Of a stretch of 64,000 nucleotides of DNA, positions 1 to 12,400 are shown piece by piece; the first letter of the stretch is position 1; each line of letters opens with the position of its first letter. The stretch comes from Epiperipatus broadwayi (lineage: Eukaryota; Onychophora; Udeonychophora; Euonychophora; Peripatidae). The DNA lies in contig JAQFVV010006255.1 of the NCBI GenBank assembly GCA_028023455.1, positions 5,996,001-6,060,000 on the forward strand. Direction: 5' to 3'. The notes beneath the pieces were generated by a model. The model ran no database searches and was not told where the DNA came from. It worked only from the letters and a program-made list of their open reading frames with translations. The position numbers and the translations under genes were made by a program.

Positions 1-1420
1 ATGAATATGCATAATGGGTAAACACCAAGTATTGTGGGATGAAATGCTGATGTTTTAACCAAAGAATGTAATTATATTTCCTACACAGTGCCTAAAATAT
101 ACATGTATTTTATCATCATTATTTCCAATGAAGAGTTGATTGATAATAGAGTAATTTGGAGAAGAAAATGCCAATTACACACAATATAAAGGATCTAAAA
201 GGATAGAATAATCATTCTATTCAATTTCTTGGAATATATTGATGTGTTATATAATCTAGACTTCTTAACTTTATTTCCTTTGTTATTTAAAATCGTTTAT
301 GTTGAGAATAATCCATTTCATAAAATTATTTATATCAAGATAAAGAGAAGATCATTAAGTTGAACTTTTTTTTATTTATTTAATCTCTTTGCCTGAAATT
401 TCTTTATTTCATAATATGACAACACACACAGGGATTTATTTATAATACTAATGTTACTTTATATGGATCTTATTATGTGTATCATTTTTGGTACACATAC
501 ATAATTTTGAATTTATACTTAGTTATATTAAAATTTTTTAAATTTTAAATTTTCAGTTATTGTTTTATAAATTATTAAAAAGTGTTCATATTACGATGTA
601 TATTACTATTATAGGAATATGGGGGGGGGGTAATAATTAACTTAATGCTGTAAATAATAGAAATATACACAAACACGTATTATAATAAATTATTTTTTTG
701 TCTGTTATATAAAATATTTTCATATTGTTACTTCTTAATAAATATGTTAAAGTTTGTTTGAAATTTAGGGAAGTCTCTTATTTGTTTGATTTATTTAGTT
801 ATTTTACCAAACAAGATAATGATGTATCCCCATACTCATACATATATATCATATCAACATATCTTAATATTAATAAATAAATTATTTATAGAATAACTTA
901 TTGAATTAATTATTACTATGAGATATTGATAGTAATCCCAGAAGAGAGTTAAATGCAACATCTACCATGAGTTCGAATTCTGAGTATAGCGGTATCATCA
1001 ACCAAGGTAGAAATTGAATGAATTAATCTGACTTTGCATCAGTATTGAATAATTTAATTTTAAATTATTTTGTTTAATGCGGATTCAATTTTAGAATATA
1101 ATTGCATCGTTTCATCCATAGCATCCTATATGAAGACCCTAAGTCTGACTATAGTTGGATGCGACTACCTTGATTCCTGGAAAAGGACCATACCGTTACA
1201 GTATAGATTCATTTAGAATTGTGTACCCATACATCTATACATGCTACCGCCTATTGTTCAAGATGGGTGTCCATTACATATATAAGTTGGATTCAAACCC
1301 ATGCTAGTGCTTATATAATTGGCACTGAGTGAAGCACAAATATGTACAGCAATATTTATAGCTTCAATATATATATAAACATTAAAAGCATAAAACTAAA
1401 TTAGTCAATAAATAATCAAA
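1..1420. other. AT-rich non-coding DNA, no gene seen
   Basis: No coding signal. A G-run lies near 620. Around 1290-1315 there is a B-box-like string (GGATTCAAACC), possibly the remains of a tRNA-derived repeat, but no partner A box is convincing. Confidence 0.5.
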
Positions 1421-2312
1421 ATTACCCCAAATTCACAACTCAACCAGACTAGCCAAAAAATAAACTAAAACACTACCAATGGTTTCACTGCTACAAGCAC
1501 ACTTCTCAAATGTAAAGAACTACAAAATAACATATTTAAACTAAACATTACCTATAATTCCCCTTATCTCCCATACATCCTTAATATTAAAAGAACTTCT
1601 AAATAAATTAATTGCTTCAGAATCATAAATTTTTAATAATAAAGATTCTTTAATTCTTTTTATTATTTCATTTCTCTCAAAGAAGACAACCTTAGTTTCT
1701 TCAAAATTAAGTGTGGCTTGTATCTTTTTCATGAATATATAAAGCAGAACTAAGATATTTATTTCTAATCCTACTTTTATGTACATTTATTCTTTCATTT
1801 AAGCTTAAACTACTCTGATTTATATATACCTTCTTACAAAAACAAGGGATAATATACACTACTCCAGGAATAGTCTTTCTATCAAAAATTTTCTTTGTAT
1901 TATTTAATAAATTGTTCAAAATAATACCCTTTTCTATTTTTATATACAATTTTATAAGAAGACAATTTAAATGGCTGAGAAATAAAATCATATTTTTCTT
2001 TATCCTTTATATCATTACAAATATTATTACTATTAAATAAAATAATTTTAACAAATTTATCAGAGTAGCCAACACTCAAATAATCTTTATAAAATCGACT
2101 TTTTTGAAACAAGTTATCCCACTAGAATTATTTAATCTTTTTATTTCTATAACAATAATTTCTTAAAGCAGTTACTTTATGAGATAGATTGATGGTTATC
2201 AGATTTAATTATAGACACTTGAGAAGTATACTTGTAGCAGTGAAACTATTGGTAGTGTTTTAAAGTTTATTTTTTGGCTAGTCTGGTTGAGTTGTGAATT
2301 TGAGGTAATTTA
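1421..2312 (-). mobile_element. Decayed Penelope-like element fragment between inverted arms
   Basis: Two inverted arms of about 95 bp (roughly 1421-1515 and 2213-2312) enclose a degenerate minus-strand coding relic. The arms share GTCTGGTTGAGTTGTGAATT and its complement. Penelope-like elements often carry such terminal repeats, so this looks like the 3' part of one, heavily 5' truncated. The arms contain GAAAC and CTAGTCTGG strings like those at the cleavage end of the hammerhead motifs at 7.6 and 9.2 kb, but the CTGATGA half is not recognisable. Seen: arms and coding relic. Inferred: element class. Confidence 0.7.
1541..2112 (-). pseudogene. PLE C-terminal RT/GIY-YIG endonuclease relic
   Basis: Three overlapping minus-strand frames together read as the end of a Penelope-like protein. 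The middle frame has PGVVYIIPCFCKKVYINQ, matching the GIY-YIG nuclease start (usual form GVVYKIPCSCGKVYIGQT), followed by LNERINVHKSRIRNKYLSSALYIHEK, here cited only as positions within 1707-1860. The frame at 1541-1786 continues with FEETKVVFFERNEIIKRIKE, like the region after the nuclease core in this family. At least two frameshifts are needed and the reverse transcriptase core is missing, so it cannot be functional. The GIY-YIG assignment is firm by motif. Confidence 0.75.
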
Positions 2313-3960
2313 GATTATATATATATTAATAATATCAGAACTTAGCTCATAATGATTCAGTACTTCTAATTGGGTTCACTGTTCAATATCATCTTAGCAT
2401 CAAGTTTATGTGTATCATGTGAACAACAATATGTACTTGCACACTTCAGATAGCATCATACTATAACAATAGTTATGCTTCTGCTACAGTGAATTTATTA
2501 TTAGAAATGAATAGAAAAAGAATTATAATATATATGTTTTTATAAAATACTATAGATAAAGAGGTGAACAGTAAAGAGATATGGAAGTTCTGGTATTAAA
2601 AACAAATGTAACGGAATATATTGTATTTGTTTTGGGCTTTAAGTGAAGAATTAATTAAAAGTGTGGTGAAAATTTTAAAATGCTATATTTGGAATAATAA
2701 AAAAAAATGAAAAAAGTAATAACCATATATATAAAATGAGTTATTTTCTTTATTAAGTCTTCATTTTCTTTTTAGAGATTTTTTTTTCATCTTTATATGA
2801 CAATTAATGAATCTTTCCATCTCATAATGTTTAATTCAATAACAAGTTTATATTAACAACTTATTTCATAGCATGGTGCAAGAGAAGGTGTATTCATTTT
2901 GAATACATGACTATACATTCAATTGTTATTATTGGTTTCAGTAGATGTTTTGTTTTTTTATAATATAATTTGTACAATTTTTATAATTTAGTTGTATGTT
3001 AGAAGATAAATTTGTTTTATTTATTATATATTTATATATTCATTGTACAATATAAAATTAAAATTATTATAAGATTTTTTTTGCTAAATAAATATCCCGA
3101 TTATTTTTTGTTTAATTTATTAAATTACTTATAAGTTGTAATTTTTGTTTAGTGAGATAAATATCATTTTTTATTCATCACACTTTCAATCATTCGAACA
3201 ATAAAAAAAAAAAGTTATCACTTCTATGTAGTGTTTTTTATAGGTGTACATAATAACAACAAATCTAATAATGAAGAATTACAGATTGTCTTTGAAATTG
3301 AAAAAATAAATGAAAAATAATATTAAAAACAATTATTTAGTAATAATTGGTTATTGGCATATCCTCAAAGGTTATGAAGAGACAATTATGGAGTAAAATT
3401 ATAAAAAATAAGTTTTGTAGGAAAATTAAATTACTTTAAACATTATAGGAAAGAGCTTTATATATATGAAAAACTACAAAGGACAAAAAATTCTGAATAA
3501 GACTTGCATGCCACACTGAAGCTGACAGATTCAAATCATAATTTAGAAGTAATAGAATAAAACTAAATTTTAAGACTTTGTAAAGCTTTCAACTAAAAAA
3601 ATTTCATAATATATATTTTTTTCTTTATATTTCTTAGAGAATAAATGTAAATTATAAAAAGTTAAATAATAATGTAAATTCGGATGAAAGTCGAGAAATT
3701 TTCAAGAAAAACATCAAAGTACAAAGTTGAACATCAACCTCAGCAAAATAATTTAATTTCTATTTAATATGATTCAAGCAAAAAGTATCATTTTATATTT
3801 TCACAATCACTACTTGATTATTTTGGCACAAGTAAATATTTACTCCAATAACATTTTTATTTATTCTTGAATAAATACATTTTAAAAATAAAATTGAATA
3901 ATAAAGAATCAAGTACAATAAAAAGATTTAAATGATTGTTTGAAGATTTGTAGAAATAGT
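2313..3960. other. AT-rich non-coding DNA, nothing recognised
   Basis: No long frame, no paired repeat and no RNA gene was seen, only short homopolymer runs. Confidence 0.5.
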
Positions 3961-3964
3961 ATTT

Positions 3965-4115
3965 AACTTGCAGTTATTTGTTGGCTTATTTCCATCATCT
4001 AACTGAATTGTAAACTTAGAAAAATCTAAACTTTATTTATACTTTGTTAAGCATTCAACTGTCATTGAGTCAATAAATGAATATGGAAAAGTATAAATAA
4101 AGTTTGAATCTAAAA
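3965..4115. repeat. Short foldback MITE related to the one at 15.3 kb
   Basis: TTATTTCCATCATCTA, AACTTTATTTATACTTTG and CATTCAACTG are followed by an inverted partner (AAAGTATAAATAAAGTTTG). The same ordered words occur in the arms of the 15.3-kb element, so both belong to one non-autonomous family. No target duplication could be fixed. Confidence 0.55.
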
Positions 4116-4904
4116 ACATTTGATAATTCAAGAAAAGAAACTAAATATCCAGATAATCTAATAATTTTTAATTTTCATTTTAATTGAAAAAAGTAAAACC
4201 AAATTAAATACAAATTTTAGGCATTCATTTTCTGAAACATATTTTTATTAATTCTGTACATATTCTTTAAAAGCTAATAGGAATAAGAGACATCTTTAAT
4301 CACAAGCTATTTTCAAAAAGCTAGTATGAATGTATCTCAAGAAAGTGAATAAAATGAATAAAGTTTTAGAATTAGTATACAGAATATATTACAAATATAT
4401 ATTTAAATGAGATATTTATTTTAAGATAGCACAGTGTTTTAATAAACTGTAATAGTAATAATCAGCCATTAAGCTAATGCACATGCGCTTTTTGGATTTT
4501 TAACTATAAATAAATACTCTCACTTCCAAACACAAGATAAAGTCTTTGTGAAAAGGTAGAATGAATCCATCTATCCTTCCTACCCAAATGTTTATGTATG
4601 GGCAAATCTTAAGCATTTGGGAATGAGAGCATGAAGAGGTTGAGCAATCACTTTAAATTACCGTTACTATGCCTGAATGAATGACACTTGCGAAATTTAC
4701 TAGAATTTACGATACGTTAATAAGTCTTAAAATGAATAGTTTTATTTAATGTTTACATTAATATCAAAGTTTGCAAAAATTAAATGATTTTATGAAACTT
4801 TGTAATGAAGTACTAAACAATGTATTGTTGATCTCATGATCTTTATAATTCATCAAAATCATTAATCTAACAACTTTGGAACCAAGGGTTTCTAATTATC
4901 GATG

Positions 4905-5640
4905 TAATAAATAGTCTATTTATATAGCGCTGACTACATATGTAATATAAAAAAGTTAACAAACTTGCGGTTATGCGCTTTTTACGAATTATAAGACACT
5001 CACTCATGAGCATTAGTTTAAAATATATGTGGTCCGCTCATGCATAGAGCTTATTGTTATGTAAACTAACCTTTGCTCACGAGATCAGGGCTTTAAGCTA
5101 TTATGTGCCTGAATTATGGATTAATAAATGAATTGTATAAACATATTTATTGTGCAGGAGGAGAGAGATAGAATCTCATTTTTAACTACCTGTGATTAGA
5201 AATAGTGAATTTTGACTACTTATGCTTTTTAATCTGATACTCACGGGTGAATGTGGATAAATATGTAAAAAGTGCATGACCAGAGGTTTGTTATCTTCTT
5301 TATATTGCATATGTAGTCAGTGCTATATAAATTGACTATTTGTTACAATAAAATTCAAAATGCACTATTTATTTTTAATAGCAGGTGGTTAAAAATGAGA
5401 TTCTATCTCTCTCCTGTTACAGAATAAATAAATTTCTGCAATTCATTTATTAAGTCTCGTAATTCAGGCACACAATAGGTTAATGCCTGATCTCAGCATG
5501 GTAAGCAAAGCTTGGCTTATATAACGATAAGCTCTAAGCATAAGTGGACCACATGCTTTTTAAACTGATGCTCACAGGTGAGTATGCATAAATTTGTAAA
5601 AAGCACATGACTGGAGGTTTGTTACCTTTATGTTAATTAC
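4905..5640. repeat. Foldback/MITE element plus rearranged second copy
   Basis: About 60-90 bp at 4905-4985 return inverted at 5275-5340; the shared outer words are AATAGTC, TATATAGC and TGACTACATATG. An internal stretch around 5147-5215 is inverted again at 5355-5415, and a further part-copy runs to about 5640, so two copies are nested or inverted against each other. A weaker relative of the inner sequence (ATGCGCTTTTT, CACTC) lies near 4480-4540. No coding capacity. Confidence 0.6.
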
Positions 5641-7490
5641 CAATGCCCAACTTGTAGTTGTAGCATAGAAAGTAAATTATGAAAAAGATAAAAAGAACAA
5701 AAAAGAATTGTTTTAATGACAATATTATGATTAATAAAATAATAGAGGGAAAGAAAAAAATATTACTGAAGTTGGTAAAAGTATATGTAAAAAAATTTAA
5801 CAGTGGTTCAGATACTAAATAAGTATGAGTAAGAAAAGTTGATTTAATTTAGAGTAAAATTAATCACTTTGAATTAGAAAAACCCAATCACAGGGATGTA
5901 GTAGGACTTGTAGAAAATAATTCTAAATATGAAAAAGGGTATGTGTGTTGAAATGATTATATAAGAGATTTGTATGATAATGTCTTTTATGTATTTTAGT
6001 GAAAATAAAATGAGATAAATAAGGATGAGATAGTTTGTGTGGTAATGTAAACACGAATTTGCAAAAGCTATTAACCAAAACGAAAAATGGAAAAGTCCAT
6101 CAATTAATAATTTTTTTTTGAATCTGTAAAAGTTAATGTTTGAGAGAATTTGCTTATATTTTTACACAATTATGATTCAAGAAGATGATCAATAGATTTC
6201 TGTAGAACAGTTTATGATTTCATTGGAAAATAGCTTAATGCAGAGACGTTTGAGAATTTAAAACAACAAGTTCAGTTTCATTTGCACCTAAAGTGTTATT
6301 GTATTATTAAGTAGTTGCATTTATAATATATTTTAGTATGTTTTCTATCTCAAGAACAATTTGAAATAGAAGTAGTAAAAGAATAAAAGATATAATTAAA
6401 ATAGTGAAGATTATTATTGAAATATATATATATAAAAAAGTTAATATTTGTTTCATTGGTCTTTACAATTTAATAAATTTGAGTTATTTGATAAATATTT
6501 AAAAATAAAGTATAGATTGATAGGAATGATGATTTTTAGGAAATATATATATAAATCAAAAAATATTTGTAAGATTTAATCAGTCTTGCAGAAGAGATTT
6601 GATAAGGTTGGAATTAGCATTATAGGTAAGAAGGTTAATTGTAATGGTTTTTGTGATAATATGGCAATATTTCTGTATACTGAAAATGAGTTTATGTAAT
6701 GTTTAGTGCAATTTTTGAAATTCTTTTAACATTAAGAATAAAAATAATGCCTAATTCTAAAAAAAAAAAATATTGGCAAAGTTATAGAAGATAAAATATA
6801 ATATTTTGGCAGGAAATTATAGATCAGATTAACACTTGTAATTGTGTAAACAGTATCTGAATGATGATTGATATATCAATTAAGATATTAGAAAGAGAAT
6901 GGTAATGACTAAACAGAATTTTTTAAAAATATTTACAAGTTACTTTTTGCACATTAAAGTTATTTGAAAAGTAGTTTTATATGAAACAGAGACTATAATC
7001 AGGAAAGGGAAGAGGCTTTGAGGTGTGAGTTAAAGTAGAAAATAAAAATTAAGCCAGAAATGGTAATAATGTTAGCAAGTTTGAAGTTTTATAAACAGTA
7101 AATGGAAATTGTTGATAAAATTATGAAGTGGAAAAAGAATTTGATTGAATTTATACTTAGAGATAAGAAAATTTAAATAACATATGTTAGGCTTGTGAAG
7201 GGTTAAAATAAGAGGGCTAATAGAGGGGGAAAAAGTCTACTAATGCTTTAAAAAAAGTGTGTGTGTGTGTTATGGGGGTATTTATAAACATATGAGGAGT
7301 AACATTAAAGAGTAGAAAAGCTTGAAGAAGATTGTCACTCATATGCAGGACTTACTTGTTGGCAGATAACTAATGATGATGAAAAATTTTACAATTTTTA
7401 ATTAGTTTAGACCAATAAACCAAATGATGACCATTTTTAATGCTTATACAAGCCATTTTTAGCAGTAACAAACTCTCCACATTGTAATGC
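5641..7490. other. AT-rich DNA, perhaps very old LINE remains
   Basis: Stop-riddled and AT-rich. Around 6815 a short plus-strand peptide GNYRSD resembles the GNYRP motif of LINE reverse transcriptases, but it is too short to call. A short TG tract lies at 7258-7270. Confidence 0.35.
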
Positions 7491-7496
7491 CTCCCA

Positions 7497-7978
7497 CAAG
7501 CCTTAGTAATTAATGGATGCAAGAAAGTTTGTGCATAAAATTCCCATCTAATGCCTATTCATCCAATATCCCCAGACTAGTTTCTAGCTTGTGGTTTTCA
7601 TCAGTGTGGAGCTTTGTATCTGAAAGCACTGCACCTAGATCTAAGAATCTAATGCGACCTTCTAGCAGTGATCTCTTACTTATTTAGTTAACTAAAATTT
7701 TAGCAATCTAAATATACCAAAATATACAGTTGCTGAACTGGGTTCAGATCTGCATGGCTATGTGTTTTCATCTTGAACTTCTAGCTTTATAATTAACTAA
7801 ATAGGTAAAAGGTGGCTGCTGGAGGGTTGTATTAGTTCTCTATATCTAAGTGCATTGCTCTCACTAATGAATGCTAGAAACTAATCTGGGGATATTGGAA
7901 GAGTAGGCACTAGATGGGAATTTTATGAACAAACCTTCTTGCATCTATTGATTACTAAGGCTTGTTGGCAATAGACAA
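7497..7978. mobile_element. Foldback element with degenerate hammerhead units (family 2)
   Basis: Left arm about 7497-7700 and right arm about 7772-7978 are inverted copies of about 200 bp with modest divergence; shared words include GCATAAAATTCCCATCTA and CCAATATCCCCAGA. Each arm holds a hammerhead-like core in its inner-to-outer reading direction. There is no ORF. The topology, two inverted ribozyme-bearing arms, repeats at 9.1, 42 and 58 kb. Confidence 0.7.
7563..7612 (-). ncRNA. Hammerhead-ribozyme-like motif, degenerate (family 2)
   Basis: On the minus strand: CTGATGA (complement of 7598-7604), a short stem-II region, GAAA (complement of 7581-7584), then CTAGTC followed by TGGGGATATTGG. 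Order and invariant bases fit a hammerhead, with predicted cleavage between 7575 and 7574. Stem III would be the self-complementary ACTAGT, which needs two RNAs to pair. Stem II pairs poorly, so activity is doubtful. The right-arm copy near 7866-7900 has CTAATGA and is more decayed. Confidence 0.5.
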
Positions 7979-8639
7979 ATGAAATTGAATCATTAATTAT
8001 TTGATAGAATTTTTAAAGAATCAAGAAAAGCTACAGGAATAAATCAAATGTAAAAATAGAAAATTAAAGATAATTTGACAGGAAATAAAATAAATAAACC
8101 AAATATATATCAAAGATTTATTTCAAAAAATAAGACCTAAGTATTTTGATTCCTATACCAAAAAATAGTAGTATGCAAATATGTAAAAAGAAAAGTGAAG
8201 CTTAAGTCTATTACCATGTACATTTAAAGTACTTTCTAGAATAATACATTATGGATATAAAAATAATTTAAGAAAATTTTCTAAATTTATGTATAATTAT
8301 AATTGTTAAAATTAAAAATCTGAAGTATATTGCTTAGTAATATTGAAACATAAGCTGATAATATGAACATAAAAAGCATTCTAATATACAAAAGAAAATA
8401 AATTTCTGTTGTAGTAAAAAATGCATTGTTTTTCTAAAGACCAAACACCAATAATGGCATATAATCAAAAAGATGTTGGTGTATAAAAAGAAATTGAGTA
8501 TGTGTATCTCTTGCTTCTTCTATTTGACAAATATTTTAGAAAAATGTTATGAAAACATTTTGAGAAGTATTTAGAAATCAATAAAATTAAAATTAAAATA
8601 TATTTATTACAATATGATTTGCAAACAATATTGCTATTC

Positions 8640-9117
8640 CGACAGAGGTGATCAAGAAACCTTAAGTAGTAATATACTAATATATGCTTATCAAATGAAA
8701 ATAAATTGGGGACCCTCCCCCCTCTTCATCAGAATATAAATAAATTGAAAAAAAAAACCCGTGAAAAATGTAGAGAAGTGAATATATATTTATGTGAAGA
8801 ATTTATAACCAAAAATTGAAACTTTTAAAAGCCAACTTGAAAGTTTGATAACATCAGAGAAATGGAACAGTAAGAGTGTGATATCTAGAATTTTGCAAAG
8901 ACAAGAAATAATCCAAAAAAGAAGAAAGCAATATTTTAACAGAAAAAAATATTTAAAAAAGCATTATATCTTGGGAATATTGGTCTCTAGAAACCTGAAC
9001 TTAGAGAATGTTAGAAATAAAGAAGTTGTAAGTCTTTGAATTTTCTTGTAGGAAACAAATGCTGAAGATGACATGGACCTAAAAAATATTAAATACACAG
9101 AGACTAAACTATACAGT
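8640..9117. other. Non-coding DNA, one unexplained short frame
   Basis: A 64-codon plus-strand frame at 8845-9039 is rich in Lys, Arg, Ile and Asn, as expected from AT-rich sequence. I see no domain, splice site or homology and do not call it a gene. Confidence 0.35.
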
Positions 9118-9478
9118 AGTATCACTCAGTGCAAGCTAGCATAATCAATGGATGCAAGAAGATTTGTGCATAAAATTCCTATTTAGTGCTTATCCAATAT
9201 ACCAGACTAGTTTCTAGCTTGTGGCTTTCATCAGTGAGGAGATTTGTGTCTGAGAGCTCTACACACTTATATATTAGGATCGAATGCAACCCTCCAGAAG
9301 TCATCTTTTACCACTGCTGGAGGATTGCACTAGATCCTAAGATCTAGTGTAGTGTTCTCAGATCCAAAGCTCCTCAATTATGGTATGGGGTTGTTGGATG
9401 AGTAGGCACTAGATAGGGATTTTATGCACAAAACTTCTTGCATGCATTGATTACTCTGGCTTGCACTGAGGGTGTAAG
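9118..9478. mobile_element. Foldback element, second copy of family 2
   Basis: Arms of about 170-190 bp (9118-9309 and 9310-9478) are inverted and nearly abut. The outer ends read CAGTGCAAGC and its complement GCTTGCACTG. Shared words with the 7.5-kb copy include GATGCAAGAA and GTGCATAAAATTCC. The left arm keeps a hammerhead-like motif; the right arm has lost the core by a deletion near 9380-9400. Confidence 0.7.
9192..9240 (-). ncRNA. Hammerhead-ribozyme-like motif (family 2, left arm)
   Basis: The minus strand reads CTGATGA, then AGC-CACAA-GCT as a 3-bp stem II flanked by an A/A mismatch, then GAAA, then CTAGTC followed by TGG. The catalytic-core strings are present and stem III is again the palindrome ACTAGT. 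Stem I is weak. It is better kept than the 7.6-kb copy but probably a relic. Confidence 0.55.
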
Positions 9479-9479
9479 C

Positions 9480-12400
9480 ATAAAAAATGGTATTCATGTG
9501 ATGTGAATCTCAAATAAAAAGGTAAAAAGGTTCTGAATAAATAAAGTGAAAATAAGCTAAATTAATGCTCTAATGAAGAGAGAGGCATTTTGAAACATTT
9601 TTTGTAATATTTAAGTGAATGAAAAATAGAAGTGAGAATTAAGTCAAGGAATGAGTATTAGAGTCTGATAAGAAGAAATGAGATTAGATCATGATGATGT
9701 CCGTTAATGTTAGAATTAAGGGTATTTAAGCATTTTGGAATTCCACTTAAAAAAAATTGCCTGACAAATAACAGTGGCACAATAAAATCACATACAATAG
9801 TTAATAGATAAAAAAAAAAGTTAGTTTTTTTCCATTTTTATGGGCTCCCTCTCCATCTCAATTCCTGTTCACTTATCCTACAATTATTTTAAAACTAATA
9901 TTCAAAAACATTGAACTAGCTTTCATTGAAAAAATAATTTCCTTTCTAATACTTACCTTTCCATTCATGTTAAAATATTACTGATCAACATTTTTATTTT
10001 TCAGAAAGTCACTTACTATAGATCCCATTTACTAACTCATATGTTAGGAAAGTGAATTCACTTTGTGCTCAATTTGGAACAAGAAAACTTATTTTCTCAA
10101 GCAAAAAAATACAACAACAAACTAGTTTCAGTGGATTGTTGCTGCATCCTGTTTGCATATTTTATCTTAAATGTTAACATATTGTTTTTATACCAGAATT
10201 GCTTTGCAGGAATCCAGACATTTTTAAGCAATCCTCACAGAAACATAACCAATCTCCAAATAAAATTTTTTTGGTATAACCTCATCTCTATTTTCTAATA
10301 AAATTAAATATTGGAAGGCCTATATGTTAGTACTATCTAGTTCTGTAGCTAATATTCCTTACTGATTCCTTCATCTAATAATCATATTACAAAGATGTCT
10401 TTTTAAAATCCATTCTTTTTTTTAATAATAATGTTAAACATCATGACTTTGCCCCACATGATATCGATGTAGCCAAATATTTTCACATTATTTGCATATT
10501 TATAAACACTAATATCTCTAGAAATGTTTTGTTATTTTAATTCTTGATTCCTCCCCCTATATTTTCTAAAAAGATTTCATAAGATACATTTATATGGAAA
10601 ACATTGACATTAAGTATACTTTTTACTTTGTAGTATAACAAAAATATCTTAAAACAGTCCTATATGTATACCCATATATACTCATAATCCATTTATATAG
10701 ATTTTTAAATTTTGTCATCATGGTTGTTTTGTTTATATATATTGTACTACAGTAATTTTTTTAAATAAAACTTCTGTATAATTCACATACAGTGGAGTCA
10801 CAATATTGGTATATTTTGTTTTAAGTCACCTTTGTGTTCATTGTTTTTGCATATAATAGCTCTAATTTTATTGATAAGCTTTGATTACAATAGACTACTT
10901 ATTGTTTATTAAACTATACAATTTATGGTTTTTTTTTATATTTATAATAAACATATATAAATTAAGATTATAATATAAGCAAAATTAAAAATGATAATAA
11001 TAAATTGATTGGGCACATTTACATATATATTTACTGAGTTTGTTCTCTAATTCGCATTCATTCAAAAAAATAAAAATAATGAAAAAAACTTATTGCACTG
11101 CATCTTTATTTTTTAAAATAAAACTAATAGTCAAATTCCTACTTTCATAATAATCAAATATCCTCTGGATATTTCTTCAATAACTTTTTTCTATGGAAAC
11201 TTAATATCAGTTAAATTACCAGAAGATGATGAACTTTTTCTTTTGATATTTTAAGTCCATATTGACTTGATAAATATCTTGAATTTTGTAAAAAATTTAG
11301 CATTATGCTTAGAAAACATTTTATTATACAAAATATTGTACATCAAATTCAGAAAGGATAATAAACTGAAGAATAAAATGTATGTGTTTTCAACATAAAA
11401 AAAATGTTATTAATAAGCACGATCATCTACAGTACTCCAAAATGGGAAAATGGCTACTACCATATTGTAAAATTTATTAAATTTTTGAATTTTAATTTTT
11501 TTGGGATAGTATATAATTGAAATAGGGCATATTGATGCAGCATATATTGTGATTTCACTGTATAAGCTATAAGTAATAGTTTTTTTTTCTTTTATCATTG
11601 TATGAATTTATATTTTCTATACATTAATAATTGTTTTTTTTTAATTAATAAAAGTTAAAATCTGAATTCTAATTATTAAAAATGTCACATGCTGTCTACT
11701 GCTAAAGATACTACTACTTATTAAAAATAGAAAACACACACCTACAGCAACAATATTACTGTACGATCGTTTCTGTGGATCAATTTCTTTCAGATATTAG
11801 ATCTTTACCATAGCTTTATTGCAAATTTCAGCAGATGACTTGTTTATCTAGATAGAAAATATTGTCATTTGTAACTAAAACATGTATATATGTAGTTTAT
11901 ATTTGTAAGCCTATTTGTTTTAAATCATAAAGTCCCTTCATCATTTTAAGAATGTGATATTATGAAATTTATTATTTGTTCATGCAGTATACCTAAGATT
12001 GAAATCAAGACATCTAGTGACGCAAGTATCTATAGTTAAGAAAAAATTAATTCTCATATAGTATTGACATGGGATGATCATTTGATGACTTGGATCTAAA
12101 AGAACTCATATAATTAATGAATCATAAATTTTAAATAAGTGATGTGATGCACTGTGACTTCTCCTTCGGAGTCAGGAATCTCAGCCACTATGCCCTGAGA
12201 AACCTGTTAGCCACTTTATCTTCCCTTTCCATTCCTCACCCTAAGTTTTTCCCATATTCTCTATCCTGCTCCATCCCAATTCCACAAGATAATCTTTGTC
12301 AATTCCATGGCCTTTATATCTAAATCCCCCTTTCCCAAACCCGGCATAAAAACCAAAAACCCACTTTCTGTATAATCAACTTTGTTTATATTTATTCTTC

